From positions 186,001-250,000 of the forward strand of contig NZ_LT629766.1 of the NCBI RefSeq assembly GCF_900105315.1: a DNA stretch of 64,000 nucleotides. Direction: 5' to 3'. Of this stretch, positions 26,136-34,730 are shown one piece after another (the first letter of the stretch is position 1; the number at the start of each line of letters is the position of its first letter). The stretch is from Brevibacterium siliguriense. GTDB taxonomy: Bacteria; Actinomycetota; Actinomycetes; Actinomycetales; Brevibacteriaceae. Both the position numbers and the translations under genes were made by a program. The notes below the pieces were generated by a model. That model did not search any database. It was not told the origin of the DNA and worked only from the letters and a program-made list of their open reading frames with translations.

Positions 26136-26362
26136 ATGATCCTGCTGCCCGATCCAGTCTGGCCGACCGTCGTTCTCGCGGTCATCGTCTTCGGTGACGG
26201 ACTGCTCACCCTTCTTCCGCCGCGGCGGGCCTCGTCGTCTACTTCCTCTGTGCCGCGGCCGCTCACCTGCGGGCCCAGTATGTCGGCCGGGATTTCTGGA
26301 TGAATTGCCTGGGCATGCTCGTCGTCTGCCTCGCCGTGCTCATCTTCTGCTTCGTCGTGTAG
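26136..26362 (+). pseudogene. DoxX family membrane protein remnant
   Basis: The first 30 residues (LLPDPVWPTVVLAVIVFGDG) match the start of a short DoxX-like membrane protein. The last 46, in another frame, match its end (GLVVYFLCAAAAHLRAQYVG, MLVVCLAVLIFCFVV, stop at 26362). The middle, roughly 40-50 residues, is missing at about 26215-26225. This is a deletion scar and is not repairable by one base. Confidence 0.55.
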
Positions 26363-26634
26363 GCGCCCACTGCCGCCACGTCAGCGACCATCGTCGCGCC
26401 GACGCATCAAGCTGTCACCCTCGAGCTATCAGACGCCCGAGATCACGCCCCGGACGCCCCGGCAGACGCGCCCACGTCTCAGTCCGGAGAATTCTTCGCC
26501 GCTTCCCGCACCTCGATCCTGTTTTGGCCTAGAGTCGAAGTACGGCACCGGCGCCCCAACGGCACTGAGCCGTCCGGCAGAGTTGCAGAACTGCTCGGTG
26601 ATGGCGCCGAGCCACCCGGCAGAGGAGTGTGGAC

Positions 26635-27450
26635 ATGCCCGAATATGCCGACAGCAGTCGCACGCGCGACGAGACTCCCCACGAACGCCATGAGCGATGG
26701 GCCTGGATCCATGAGACGGCGTCGATGACAGGGTGGGATTTCTCCCCGCTGTCCGGTCGCCTCGTCGCCGATGATCCGCCATGGGACTTCGATCAGATCT
26801 GCCTCGACGCGATGGCCGACTCACACAGGTGCCTCGACATGGGCACGGGAGGCGGCGAGCGCCTCAGCGAACTCATCGACCGCCTCGACGAAGCCAGACC
26901 GCCCGGCGAACCGTCGCCGACGATCGCCGCAGCCGAGGGGTGGGAGCCCAACGTGCCCTTGGCCGCCTCGATGCTGGAGGACTACGGCGTCGAGGTCTCC
27001 CGGTACGACAGCGATCACCACCCGGAGATGCCGTGGGGCGACGACGAGTTCGACCTTGTGATGAACCGCCACGAAAGCTATGACCTCGCCGAGGTCGCCC
27101 GCGTCCTCTCACCGGGCGGACTGTTCCTCACCCAGCAAGTCGACGGCACGGAGGCGCAGGAGTTCCGCGACCTCTTCGGCGGCGGAGTGGGCGATCTGCA
27201 CCAGCAGCTCGAACCTTGCCTCAGCGATGCCGAGAGTCAGGAGCTGTCGATCGAGGCGGCACGCAAATGGCAGGGCACGATGCGCTTCACCGACGTCGAG
27301 GCGGTCATCGAGTACCTCGCCTATATTCCGTGGGATGTCCCCGGGTTCACTGTGAGGTCCAACCTCGATGTTCTCCGACGACTGGCCGAATCGAGTGACC
27401 CGATCACGGTCACACAGAAGCGGTTCCTCATCGTCGCCCGCAAGCGCTGA
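26635..27450 (+). CDS. Class I SAM-dependent methyltransferase
   Basis: A 271-residue protein. The SAM-binding motif I is CLDMGTGGGERL (near residue 63), EGWEPNVPLA follows as motif II region, and DDEFDLVMNRHESYDLAEVARVLSPGGLFLTQQV gives motifs III-IV. AGAGGAG lies 7 bases before ATG 26635, better placed than for the in-frame GTG at 26629. The substrate is not evident. It stands alone, followed by a palindromic repeat. Confidence 0.82.
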   Translation: MPEYADSSRTRDETPHERHERWAWIHETASMTGWDFSPLSGRLVADDPPWDFDQICLDAMADSHRCLDMGTGGGERLSELIDRLDEARPPGEPSPTIAAAEGWEPNVPLAASMLEDYGVEVSRYDSDHHPEMPWGDDEFDLVMNRHESYDLAEVARVLSPGGLFLTQQVDGTEAQEFRDLFGGGVGDLHQQLEPCLSDAESQELSIEAARKWQGTMRFTDVEAVIEYLAYIPWDVPGFTVRSNLDVLRRLAESSDPITVTQKRFLIVARKR

Positions 27451-27460
27451 CCTCCGAACA

Positions 27461-27511
27461 TAGGTCGCAAACGGATGTTTCTCACGCTCGAAAGCATCCG
27501 TTTGCGACCTA
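27461..27511. repeat. Palindromic element, family 2 copy A
   Basis: TAGGTCGCAAACGGATG and its exact complement form a 17-bp stem with a 17-base loop, 10 bases after the methyltransferase stop. The loop contains TTTCTCA and GAAAG, both also present in copy B at 31097. It could also act as a terminator. Confidence 0.75.
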
Positions 27512-27616
27512 CGTTTGCGGCGGCTGGCCGGGCAGTTCCCGCAGGGAGGTTTTCCCGACCCCGCTCGTGGGATAGCAGGATGGGGCGCGGCCGGTCCGCG
27601 TCGATAGCGTCGAGGC

Positions 27617-28129
27617 ATGACTTCGACGGACTTCTCGTTCCCTCAGCCCACCGATGATGAGCTCGCGGCACAGCAGCCCCGGGTCCCGGCAGCTCCCGCC
27701 CATCCTGTCTATGCCACACCGCTATCCGACGACCTGGCTCAAGCGCATGACACCGCCGACGCACGAACGGATAGCGCCGCTTCGGCGAAGTCGCCGACGC
27801 TGGGCAAGGCGGCCGTGGCGCTGTCGATCGTCGCCATGGTCCTCAGCCTGGCCGCCTCGGTGATCCTGGGCGCCACCGTCGGCCCCTCCGAGGCCGCGTC
27901 CGGCTACTTCTTCACCGACACTCCGGACTGGTATCAGACCCTGGCGATCGTGCTCGTCGGAGTCCAGGGGCTGTGCACCTGCTTGGGCATCACGGGCATC
28001 ATCCTCGGCATCACGGCAGCCGTCACCGGGCGGGGCCGAACTCCCGGCAACATCGCCATCTCAGTCGCAGCGATCGCTCCGTTCGTCTCGTTCGGCACCT
28101 TCATCGCCCTCAGCTTCATCGCCGCCTGA
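27617..28129 (+). CDS. Small membrane protein, DUF4190-like
   Basis: A 170-residue protein with a Pro/Ala-rich cytosolic N-terminus (~60 residues) and three hydrophobic segments (AAVALSIVAMVLSLAASVIL, LAIVLVGVQGLCTCLGITGI, NIAISVAAIAPFVSFGTFIA), an arrangement like DUF4190 proteins. TAGCGT ends 6 bases before the ATG, so it may be leaderless. Function unknown. Confidence 0.7.
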   Translation: MTSTDFSFPQPTDDELAAQQPRVPAAPAHPVYATPLSDDLAQAHDTADARTDSAASAKSPTLGKAAVALSIVAMVLSLAASVILGATVGPSEAASGYFFTDTPDWYQTLAIVLVGVQGLCTCLGITGIILGITAAVTGRGRTPGNIAISVAAIAPFVSFGTFIALSFIAA

Positions 28130-28295
28130 GCCCCGCCCTTCCCTTCCGCATCCGCGAGAGCCTCCCCCGACGCTGACGGCCCCTCCCCGCCCTCCTCCCA
28201 TATTCTCGGCGTCGGATGTGCACGACCTCCCCGCGCCATCTGTCCGAATTCCGAATCGCTTATTGACACCGCCTCTCCCTCGATGCACGATTGAA

Positions 28296-28307
28296 CAAAT
28301 CGATTTG
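28296..28307. promoter_or_regulatory. LacI-type operator CAAATCGATTTG before NCS2 permease
   Basis: Perfect 12-bp palindrome with a central CG, 48 bases before the permease start. The same site, extended by GC at each end, lies before the amidohydrolase gene at 33441. A LacI regulator gene lies between the two targets. LacI-family operators have this size and a central CG. Confidence 0.7.
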
Positions 28308-28354
28308 GCCGCCGTATTTCAGGCCGATCACGATGCGCGTCGAGGAGCAGTGCC

Positions 28355-29827
28355 ATGCCCGCAACACCCGATCCGGACAAATCCGACAGCACGGTCGGCA
28401 ACGACGCCGACGCCGCCGTCGACACCGACACGACCCCATCTGCGGACACCACGGCATCCGGCACGACGGTCCACCCCGTCGATCAGCTGCGGCCGATCCG
28501 CAATCTCGTCCCGTTCGCCATCCAGCACGTGCTCGTCATGGTGGCGACCCCGATCTCATCGGTGTTCCTCATCGCCACCGCGCTCGGGCTGGATGCGCGG
28601 ACCACCTCGGCGGTGCTGTCGGCAGTCTTCGTCTTCTCCGGTCTCGGGTCGATCCTGCAGTCGGTAGGCGTGTGGAAGATCGGCGTCCGGCTGCCGTTCG
28701 TCATGCTCCCCGGCGGGGCCGCGACGATACTGTTCATCACGATCTCGCAGGGCACCGACGTCGAGACAGCCGTCGGCGCGGTCCTGCTCACCGGCGTCTT
28801 CTACATCCTCGCCGTGACGCTGTTCGTCAAGGTGCTCAAGTTCTTCCCGCCGCTGGTCATCGGGATCATGGTCATCGTCATCGGCATCAACCTCGTCCAG
28901 GTCACCGGCAAACTCATGGTCGGCGAGCCGGATTCGCCGGACTTCGGCGACCCGCAGAACCTGCTGCTCGGCCTCATCACCATCCTCATCACCATCGCGT
29001 GCTTCCGGTTCTTCCGAGGGATGCTCGGCAAACTCTCCGTGGCGGTCGGCCTGGTCGGCGGCACCATCGTCGGCGCGTTCATGGGAGCCACCGATTTCTC
29101 CGGCCAAACCGACGGCCCGCTCTTCGCCGTCCCGACTCTCTTCCCGTTCGGCTCACCGAAGTTCGATCTCATCGCCGCAATCCCCATGCTGCTGTGGGCT
29201 CTGGCATCGATGGCCGAGGCCACCGGACAGACGATCATCAACGGCGAGGTCGTCGGCCAGAAGGTCGAACCCCACCGTGCGGTCCCCCGCCTCATCCGCT
29301 CCGACGGCATCATCACCATCCTCGGCGGCCTCTTCGGCACCCCGGCGATGGTCACCAGCGGCGAGAACGTCGGAATCGTGCGCGCCTCAGGTGTGCGCAG
29401 TCGTTACGTGACCGCAATCGCCGGAATCCTCCTCATCCTCATCGGGCTCAGCCCCGTCGCTCGCATCCTCAACGGCGTCCCTTCGGCCGTCGTCGGCGGC
29501 ACCGCGGTAGTCGTCTTCGCCATCATCGCTGTCCTCGGCATCCAGATGCTGGCGAAGATCGATTTCAATCAGACGGGCAACCTCATCACCGCCACCGTCG
29601 GCCTGGCCGCCGGCCTCATGCCGGTGCTCCTTCCCGGAATGTACGCGAAGCTGCCGCAGTCGGCGTCGTCCCTGTTGGGAAGCGGTGTTGCCATGGCCGC
29701 GTTCGTCTCGGTACTGCTCAACCTGCTCTTCCACCACACCGGCAAACGCAATCGGCACCCGAAGGCCCGGACTCCGATCGCAGATCCGAGCAAGCTCGAC
29801 CAGAGGCCCGCCGACTACCGGATCTGA
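28355..29827 (+). CDS. NCS2 family uracil/xanthine permease
   Basis: A 490-residue protein with a polar N-terminus of about 40 residues and 12-14 transmembrane segments. Family features are VPFAIQHVLVMVATPIS (QH motif of helix 1), TDFSGQTDGPLF, SMAEATGQT (acidic residue of helix 8), GLFGTPAMVTSGENVGIVRA and SRYVTAIAGILLILIGL. NCS2 proteins import purines, xanthine, urate or uracil with protons. A ribosome site GAGGAGC is present. It shares an operator with an amidohydrolase gene, which suggests uptake of a purine-like compound that is then deaminated. Confidence 0.88.
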   Translation: MPATPDPDKSDSTVGNDADAAVDTDTTPSADTTASGTTVHPVDQLRPIRNLVPFAIQHVLVMVATPISSVFLIATALGLDARTTSAVLSAVFVFSGLGSILQSVGVWKIGVRLPFVMLPGGAATILFITISQGTDVETAVGAVLLTGVFYILAVTLFVKVLKFFPPLVIGIMVIVIGINLVQVTGKLMVGEPDSPDFGDPQNLLLGLITILITIACFRFFRGMLGKLSVAVGLVGGTIVGAFMGATDFSGQTDGPLFAVPTLFPFGSPKFDLIAAIPMLLWALASMAEATGQTIINGEVVGQKVEPHRAVPRLIRSDGIITILGGLFGTPAMVTSGENVGIVRASGVRSRYVTAIAGILLILIGLSPVARILNGVPSAVVGGTAVVVFAIIAVLGIQMLAKIDFNQTGNLITATVGLAAGLMPVLLPGMYAKLPQSASSLLGSGVAMAAFVSVLLNLLFHHTGKRNRHPKARTPIADPSKLDQRPADYRI

Positions 29828-29867
29828 GGTTCTGGATTGAGCCGGATCCCCGGTCCGAGCATCCTGC

Positions 29868-31048
29868 TCAGTCCCGGCCCCTGTCCGGCGATACCCCCGC
29901 CGTCGACTCCCTGACGACGAGGACAGGACCGGATGACCCCGCCGGGGCGGCCGCCACCGACGCGTCCGCCGTGGCGGGCTCCGGGTCGCGGCCATCCGCG
30001 GCGGCGGATTCCGTGTCCCGGCCATCCGCGGCGGCGCCCGCATTCGATGAATGGCCTTCGTCGAGAACAACCACGAGCATCTCGACCGCCGCACTCGAGA
30101 TCGCCTCGAGGCCGAGGTCAACGGCGGTCAGCGGCGGTCTGCTCGTGCGTGCGCGCAGACCGTCGTAGCGGGTGGCGATGAGCAGGTCGCCGCCGACCGT
30201 TCGACCGGATTCCTGTGCGGCTCTCACCGCACCGGTGGCAAAGGTGTCGATGGGGCGAGGACCGCATCGATGTGCTGGTGCTCGGCCAACATCTTCTCTG
30301 CGGCGACGAAGGCCCCGTCTTCTCCGGAGGTCTCATCCGCCTCGGCGATCAGCGGTGTGAACCCGCGGGCCGTGGCGGTCTCGGCGTAGACCTCACGGGC
30401 CGCGATCTGTGCTCCGCGCCGGCTGCGGCTGACCAGCAGCGCCGGCTGTGTGGCCCCCTGGTCGAGAAGGTGGTCGAGCAGCAGCTGAGCGGTTGTTCGG
30501 TGGTGGAGGTCGATGGTCCACGTGCTATCGGCTCCGGCGGGCGCCGCTGCTCCCGCGGGCGCAGCCGAATCACTCGAACTCGGCCCGTCGATAGTGACGT
30601 AGGGGATGCCGCGGTCACGCAGCGCCTCGGCGAGGGGGTCGTCGCCGGTCGGCTCCAGGAGGATCGCGCCGTCGATGTCGAGAAGATCGACGGGGTCGGC
30701 CGCCTCGGTGGGTGGGGCGAGGACGAAGACGTAGCCTTCGAGCAGCGCAGTGCGCGCACATCCCATGGCCAGTTCGGTGAAGAAGCCCAGCTGAGAGGGC
30801 CCGGCTGACACGGCGGCAGGCATCGAGGACAGCAGGGCGAGAGTCTGCGACTTGCCCGAGCGCAGACTTCTGGCGCGGGCGCTGGGCCGATAGTTCAGGC
30901 GTTCGGCAACCTCTTTGACCTTCGCCCGGGTGTCGGCATTGACCTTGCCCTGACCGCTGAGCGCATGGGAGACCGTCGTTCGCGACACTCCGGCCTCACG
31001 CGCCACATCGGCGATCGTGACGCGGTGCGCGCGCGGGAGATCGGTCAT
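29868..31048 (-). CDS. LacI family transcriptional regulator, one-base frameshift near 30252
   Basis: The N-terminal HTH is clear (VTIADVAREAGVSRTTVSHA, then LNYRPSARARSLRSGKSQT), followed by the periplasmic-binding-protein-like domain. At HIDAVLAP the frame runs into a stop; adding one base to the GGGG at 30252-30255 (plus strand) continues it as IDTFATGAVRAAQESG, TVGGDLLIATRYDGLRARTS and PPLTAVDLGLEAIS, giving 393 residues. The end is an unusual low-complexity tail with two AADGRD repeats. Its likely sites are the CAAATCGATTTG palindromes at 28296 and 33441. Effector unknown. Confidence 0.82.
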
Positions 31049-31096
31049 GGACTCACCCTACTTCACACAGCGACGGGAGGCGGGCCGACAGAACCC

Positions 31097-31145
31097 AGGT
31101 CGCAATCGGACATTTCTCAGCCCTGAAAGCATCCGATGCTGACCT
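31097..31145. repeat. Palindromic element, family 2 copy B
   Basis: AGGTCGCAATCGGA and TCCGATGCTGACCT are imperfect arms with the same TTTCTCA...GAAAGC loop as the copy at 27461. It lies between the LacI gene and the TauE-type gene. Confidence 0.65.
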
Positions 31146-31165
31146 AAATTTGCCGCGCCCGGCCC

Positions 31166-31876
31166 TCACGCTTGGACGATGACGATGATGCCGGAAACGA
31201 TGGCGAAGCCGAGGACGATATAGCGCAGCACGGGCCCGTCGAGGCGGTGGTGGACGTAGCGGGAGAGGAACGAACCGACCGCGAGGAACGGCAGCATCCA
31301 AGCAGTCGTGACCATCGTGTCCGCCGAGACCTGCCCGCTGAAGGCGAGCACGATGAGCGAGATGATCTCACCGACGAGGAAGCATACGGCCACCGTCGAC
31401 CGCAGCTCCGGGCCGGGACTGTGCTGATAGGCCAGCGCATAGGGCGGGCCGCCGATGCCCGTCGAGGTCTCCGTGACACCGGTGACCAGCCCGACCGTCG
31501 CGAGCACCGGCTTGTTCGGCGTGAACTTCGGCGCCAGCAGTGCGACGACCGCGGCGATGAGCGTCGACCAGCCGATGAGCAGCGCGAGCTGGTGCAGGTT
31601 GACGATGACGAGGATCCACAGTCCCGCGAACGTGCCGGCGAATCGTCCGACGCTGATCCATTTCACGCCGGTCCAGTCGATGTGCTCACGCTCGCGCGCG
31701 GCGATGTAGAGATTGAGCGGGATCATCAGCACGAGCAGCATCACCGGGATGAGACTCGGGTCGATGAACGTCACGACCGGCGCGAGGATCATCGCGAACC
31801 CCATCCCCGTCGATCCCTGCACGAATGCGGAGATGAGGACGACCGCGGCGATGACCCCGAAGGCGAGCATCGACAT
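31166..31876 (-). CDS. TauE/SafE family membrane transporter
   Basis: A 236-residue protein with 7-8 hydrophobic helices and the repeated TauE/SafE pattern: FVQGSTGMGFAMILAPVV in the first half and GVTETSTGIGGPPYALAYQ in the second. Members export sulfite or organosulfonates or move other small anions. The ATG overlaps the stop of the upstream amidohydrolase (TGATG), so translation is coupled. In this context it may export or import the acid or amine product of the amidohydrolase pathway; that is inference. Confidence 0.85.
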   Translation of the reverse strand: MSMLAFGVIAAVVLISAFVQGSTGMGFAMILAPVVTFIDPSLIPVMLLVLMIPLNLYIAAREREHIDWTGVKWISVGRFAGTFAGLWILVIVNLHQLALLIGWSTLIAAVVALLAPKFTPNKPVLATVGLVTGVTETSTGIGGPPYALAYQHSPGPELRSTVAVCFLVGEIISLIVLAFSGQVSADTMVTTAWMLPFLAVGSFLSRYVHHRLDGPVLRYIVLGFAIVSGIIVIVQA

Positions 31877-33414
31877 CAGAAGTCGTCCCTCGCCGAGGCG
31901 GTGCCGCCGTTTCGCGGCGCGTTCACCGAGGAGGGGCTGCCGTTGACCGAGGTGTTCCCGTGCTCGGTCATCCACCGTGCTCGATGCTCGGCCGCGTAGG
32001 GGTCGATGCGCGTGATCGGGGAGTTCTCGACGACGCGACGGGAGACGTCCTTTGCCCGCTCGAGGAATGCCCGGCCGTCCCAGTCGACCGGCCAGCCGTG
32101 CTCGAGGCGCAGCCTGCCGTCGACGATGACCGCTTCGAGCTGGTCGCGGTTGGCCAGGCGGACGAGTTCCCACGGCACATCCCAGGAGGGCACGAATTCC
32201 GGGGTGTCGATGTTGAGCACGAGCAGGTCGGCACGGGCACCGGGCGAGATCTCACCGATCTGCCCGCCCAGCCCGACGGCGTCGGCGCCGCCGCGCAGAC
32301 CCTGTTCGAGCCAGGTCCAGCCGCCGCCGGCCGAGGAGTCGATGACGTCCATGCCGCCGGTGAGGCGCTGCGCGGTCTCGGCCGCGTCGAGGAGGCGGAA
32401 GGCATCCGAACGGGTACCGTCAGTGCCGAGCCCGATGCGCATTCCCAGTTCGTGCATGAGCAGTGCTGGTGCCACGGCGTTGCCCTTCCATGAGCTCGCG
32501 ACCGGGTTGTACGCGATCGCGCCTCCTGAGTCGCGGAGCAGCCGGATCTCGCGCGGAGTGAGCAGGGTGGCGTGCGCAGCGAGCAGCTCTGGACCGAGCG
32601 CCCCGAGGCGGGCGAGACGTTCGAGCGGGCGCTCACCACCGGAGATGAGGGAGCGTTCGACAGCGACGATGTGTTCGTTGAGGTGGGCCTGGAAGGGCAC
32701 TCCCGCGTCCCGGGCCATCTGCGTGATCGCCACGAGTGCTTCGTCGGAGGCGACCTCGGGAATGGACACCGCGAGGGAGGGGTGGACGAGGGGCTGAGCG
32801 TCCCACCGGCTCAGGTGGCGTTCGGCGGCAGCGACCACCTCGGCGACAGTCGAGGTGCGCACTCCCCCACCCAGGTCATTGCAGATGACGCCGAGCACGC
32901 AGCGCAGTCCGACGTCGGTGGTGACGTCGGAGATCGCGGAGACATCGACGCTGGATCGGGTGCCGGCGTCGGTGACGGTGGTGAAGCCGCCGCGCAGGGA
33001 TTCCCAAGCGGCCAGTCGGGTGGCGACGTCGATGGCTTCGGCGTCCATGTTCGACTCCATCGGCACCCAGACGCGTTGGAAGATCTCGGAGGGTTCGCCG
33101 AAGACGAGGGACTTGCCGAAGGTCTGAGTCAGGTGGTGGTGGGCGTCGATGAACCCGGGCATGAGCAGGCGTCCGGGCAGATCGATGCGGACAGGTTCGG
33201 TGACTGCTCGGTCGCCCTCGGGATTCGGACCGGCGGCGTTCGCATCGTGCAGCAGCGATGTGGCCGTGGCGGCCACCTCGGCGAGGGGACCGACGGCGAG
33301 GATCCGACCGTCGTCGACGAGCACCGCATGGCCGGTCTGCGCGCCTTCGGGCAGGAGCACTTTCTCCGGAACGAGGAGGGCAGGGGCCTGGTGGAGGCTG
33401 CGCAGCTGAGTCAT
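31876..33414 (-). CDS. Amidohydrolase, 8-oxoguanine/guanine-deaminase-like (TrzA/ATZ group)
   Basis: A 512-residue metal-dependent hydrolase. Metal and catalytic residues are visible: FIDAHHHLTQT (HxH), FQAHLNEH, LLAAHATLLT and LGTDGTRSDAF (the Asp). The HHHLTQT form is like 8-oxoguanine deaminases and related triazine hydrolases. These enzymes remove an amino or similar group from purines or triazines. It is the first gene after the operator at 33441 and is coupled to the TauE-type gene. With the NCS2 permease under the same operator, a purine-like substrate is likely. Confidence 0.82.
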   Translation of the reverse strand: MTQLRSLHQAPALLVPEKVLLPEGAQTGHAVLVDDGRILAVGPLAEVAATATSLLHDANAAGPNPEGDRAVTEPVRIDLPGRLLMPGFIDAHHHLTQTFGKSLVFGEPSEIFQRVWVPMESNMDAEAIDVATRLAAWESLRGGFTTVTDAGTRSSVDVSAISDVTTDVGLRCVLGVICNDLGGGVRTSTVAEVVAAAERHLSRWDAQPLVHPSLAVSIPEVASDEALVAITQMARDAGVPFQAHLNEHIVAVERSLISGGERPLERLARLGALGPELLAAHATLLTPREIRLLRDSGGAIAYNPVASSWKGNAVAPALLMHELGMRIGLGTDGTRSDAFRLLDAAETAQRLTGGMDVIDSSAGGGWTWLEQGLRGGADAVGLGGQIGEISPGARADLLVLNIDTPEFVPSWDVPWELVRLANRDQLEAVIVDGRLRLEHGWPVDWDGRAFLERAKDVSRRVVENSPITRIDPYAAEHRARWMTEHGNTSVNGSPSSVNAPRNGGTASARDDF

Positions 33415-33440
33415 GGGGTCCTTCGCACTTCGAGGGCTGG

Positions 33441-33456
33441 GCCAAATCGATTTGGC
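33441..33456. promoter_or_regulatory. LacI-type operator GCCAAATCGATTTGGC before amidohydrolase
   Basis: Perfect 16-bp palindrome 27 bases before the amidohydrolase start. Its 12-bp core is identical to the site before the NCS2 permease at 28296. Confidence 0.72.
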
Positions 33457-33530
33457 TACGTTCAGTCTACGGTTGTCGGACGGTCCGGGTCAACGATTTT
33501 CCGGGGCGGATCGCCGTCTAGAATGAGGGA

Positions 33531-34712
33531 ATGACGACCTTCCCGCTCTCCCCCGCCTCGGCAGATCATGGGCACCTGCACTGCGGGTATTTCGAGCGTG
33601 GGGAATGCCGCTCCTGCGCCCTCATCGAAACCCCTTATGGGCAGCAGATCACGGACAAGGAAGCCTGGTGCCGAGAGACCCTCGCCGAGGCGGCTCCGCG
33701 AGTGTGGCTGCCGACCTTGGCAGGCGGAGTGCGGGACTTCAGGAACCGGGCGAAGCTCGCGGTCAGCGGGGAAGCCGGACAGGTGACCCTGGGCATCCTC
33801 GACCAGGAGTTCCACGGGGTCGATCTGCGTGACTGCGGAATTCAGTCCCCGGCGATCCGTACGGTGATCCCGGTGCTTGCGGACTTCCTCGATGCCACCG
33901 GACTCGAGCCCTATGATGTCCCTGCCCGCAAAGGTGAGTTGAAGTTCGTGCATGTCACGGCGGCGCCGTCGAGTGAGCTGATGATCCGGTTCGTCGTCCG
34001 CACTCAGCATGGGCTGGACGTGATGCGGTCGCGGAAGGATCGGCTGTTTGCGCTCGTCCCGGACGCCTCCGTGGTGTCGGTGAATCTGCTGCCCGAGCAC
34101 AAGGCCGTGCTCGAGGGCAGTCGCGAGGAGATGCTCCGCGGCGAATCGCTGCGGATGAACCTCGATCGGGTGGATCTGCATCTGCGGCCGCAGTCTTTCT
34201 TCCAGACGAACACGCACGTGGCTATCGGGCTGTACAACCAGGTGGCCGAGTGGGTGGACGCCGTTGACGCATCGGACCTATGGGATCTCTACTGCGGGGT
34301 CGGTGGGTTCGCGCTGTACTGCGCGGGGTCTGCGCAACGGGTCACCGGCGTGGAGGTCAGCGAGCAGGCGATCGAGTCCGCGAAGGTCAGCGCCGCCGAG
34401 CTCGGCATCGACGCCCGATTCCTCGCCGGCGATGCCACGGAGTTCGCCGAGGCGAACTTGGCAGCATCAGCCGGCGGCGGACGACCGGACTGCGTGATCG
34501 TCAACCCGCCTCGGCGAGGGATCGGTGCACGGCTGGCGGCGGCACTGGAGAAATCGGACATCGAGCACATCGTCTATTCGAGCTGCAATCCCGTCTCTCT
34601 GGCGAAGGATCTCGTGCGAATGCCCGCCTACGAAGTGGCCCAGGCGCGGATCTTCGACATGTTCCCGCACACGAAGCACCTCGAGGTCGCGGTCCTGCTC
34701 CAGCGGCGGTGA
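33531..34712 (+). CDS. rlmC: 23S rRNA (uracil-C5)-methyltransferase, RlmC type
   Basis: A 393-residue enzyme of the TrmA/RlmCD family, which methylates C5 of a uridine in 23S rRNA. N-terminal Cys residues (Cys18, Cys26, Cys29 in HCGYFERGECRSC, and a later RDCG) fit the [4Fe-4S] cluster of RlmC. The SAM motif is LYCGVGGFAL, followed by NPPRRGIG and the catalytic-Cys region YSSCNPVSLAKDL. The length is close to RlmC (about 375) and shorter than RlmD; no TRAM domain is present. Start after a weak GAGGGA. Convergent with trpS. Confidence 0.85.
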   Translation: MTTFPLSPASADHGHLHCGYFERGECRSCALIETPYGQQITDKEAWCRETLAEAAPRVWLPTLAGGVRDFRNRAKLAVSGEAGQVTLGILDQEFHGVDLRDCGIQSPAIRTVIPVLADFLDATGLEPYDVPARKGELKFVHVTAAPSSELMIRFVVRTQHGLDVMRSRKDRLFALVPDASVVSVNLLPEHKAVLEGSREEMLRGESLRMNLDRVDLHLRPQSFFQTNTHVAIGLYNQVAEWVDAVDASDLWDLYCGVGGFALYCAGSAQRVTGVEVSEQAIESAKVSAAELGIDARFLAGDATEFAEANLAASAGGGRPDCVIVNPPRRGIGARLAAALEKSDIEHIVYSSCNPVSLAKDLVRMPAYEVAQARIFDMFPHTKHLEVAVLLQRR

Positions 34713-34730
34713 ACTCGCGTCCCACTTCGT

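Noticed and set aside
28291-30168. 625-codon open frame on the plus strand
   Set aside because: An alternative frame of the NCS2 permease gene, full of Arg, His and Pro; no family.
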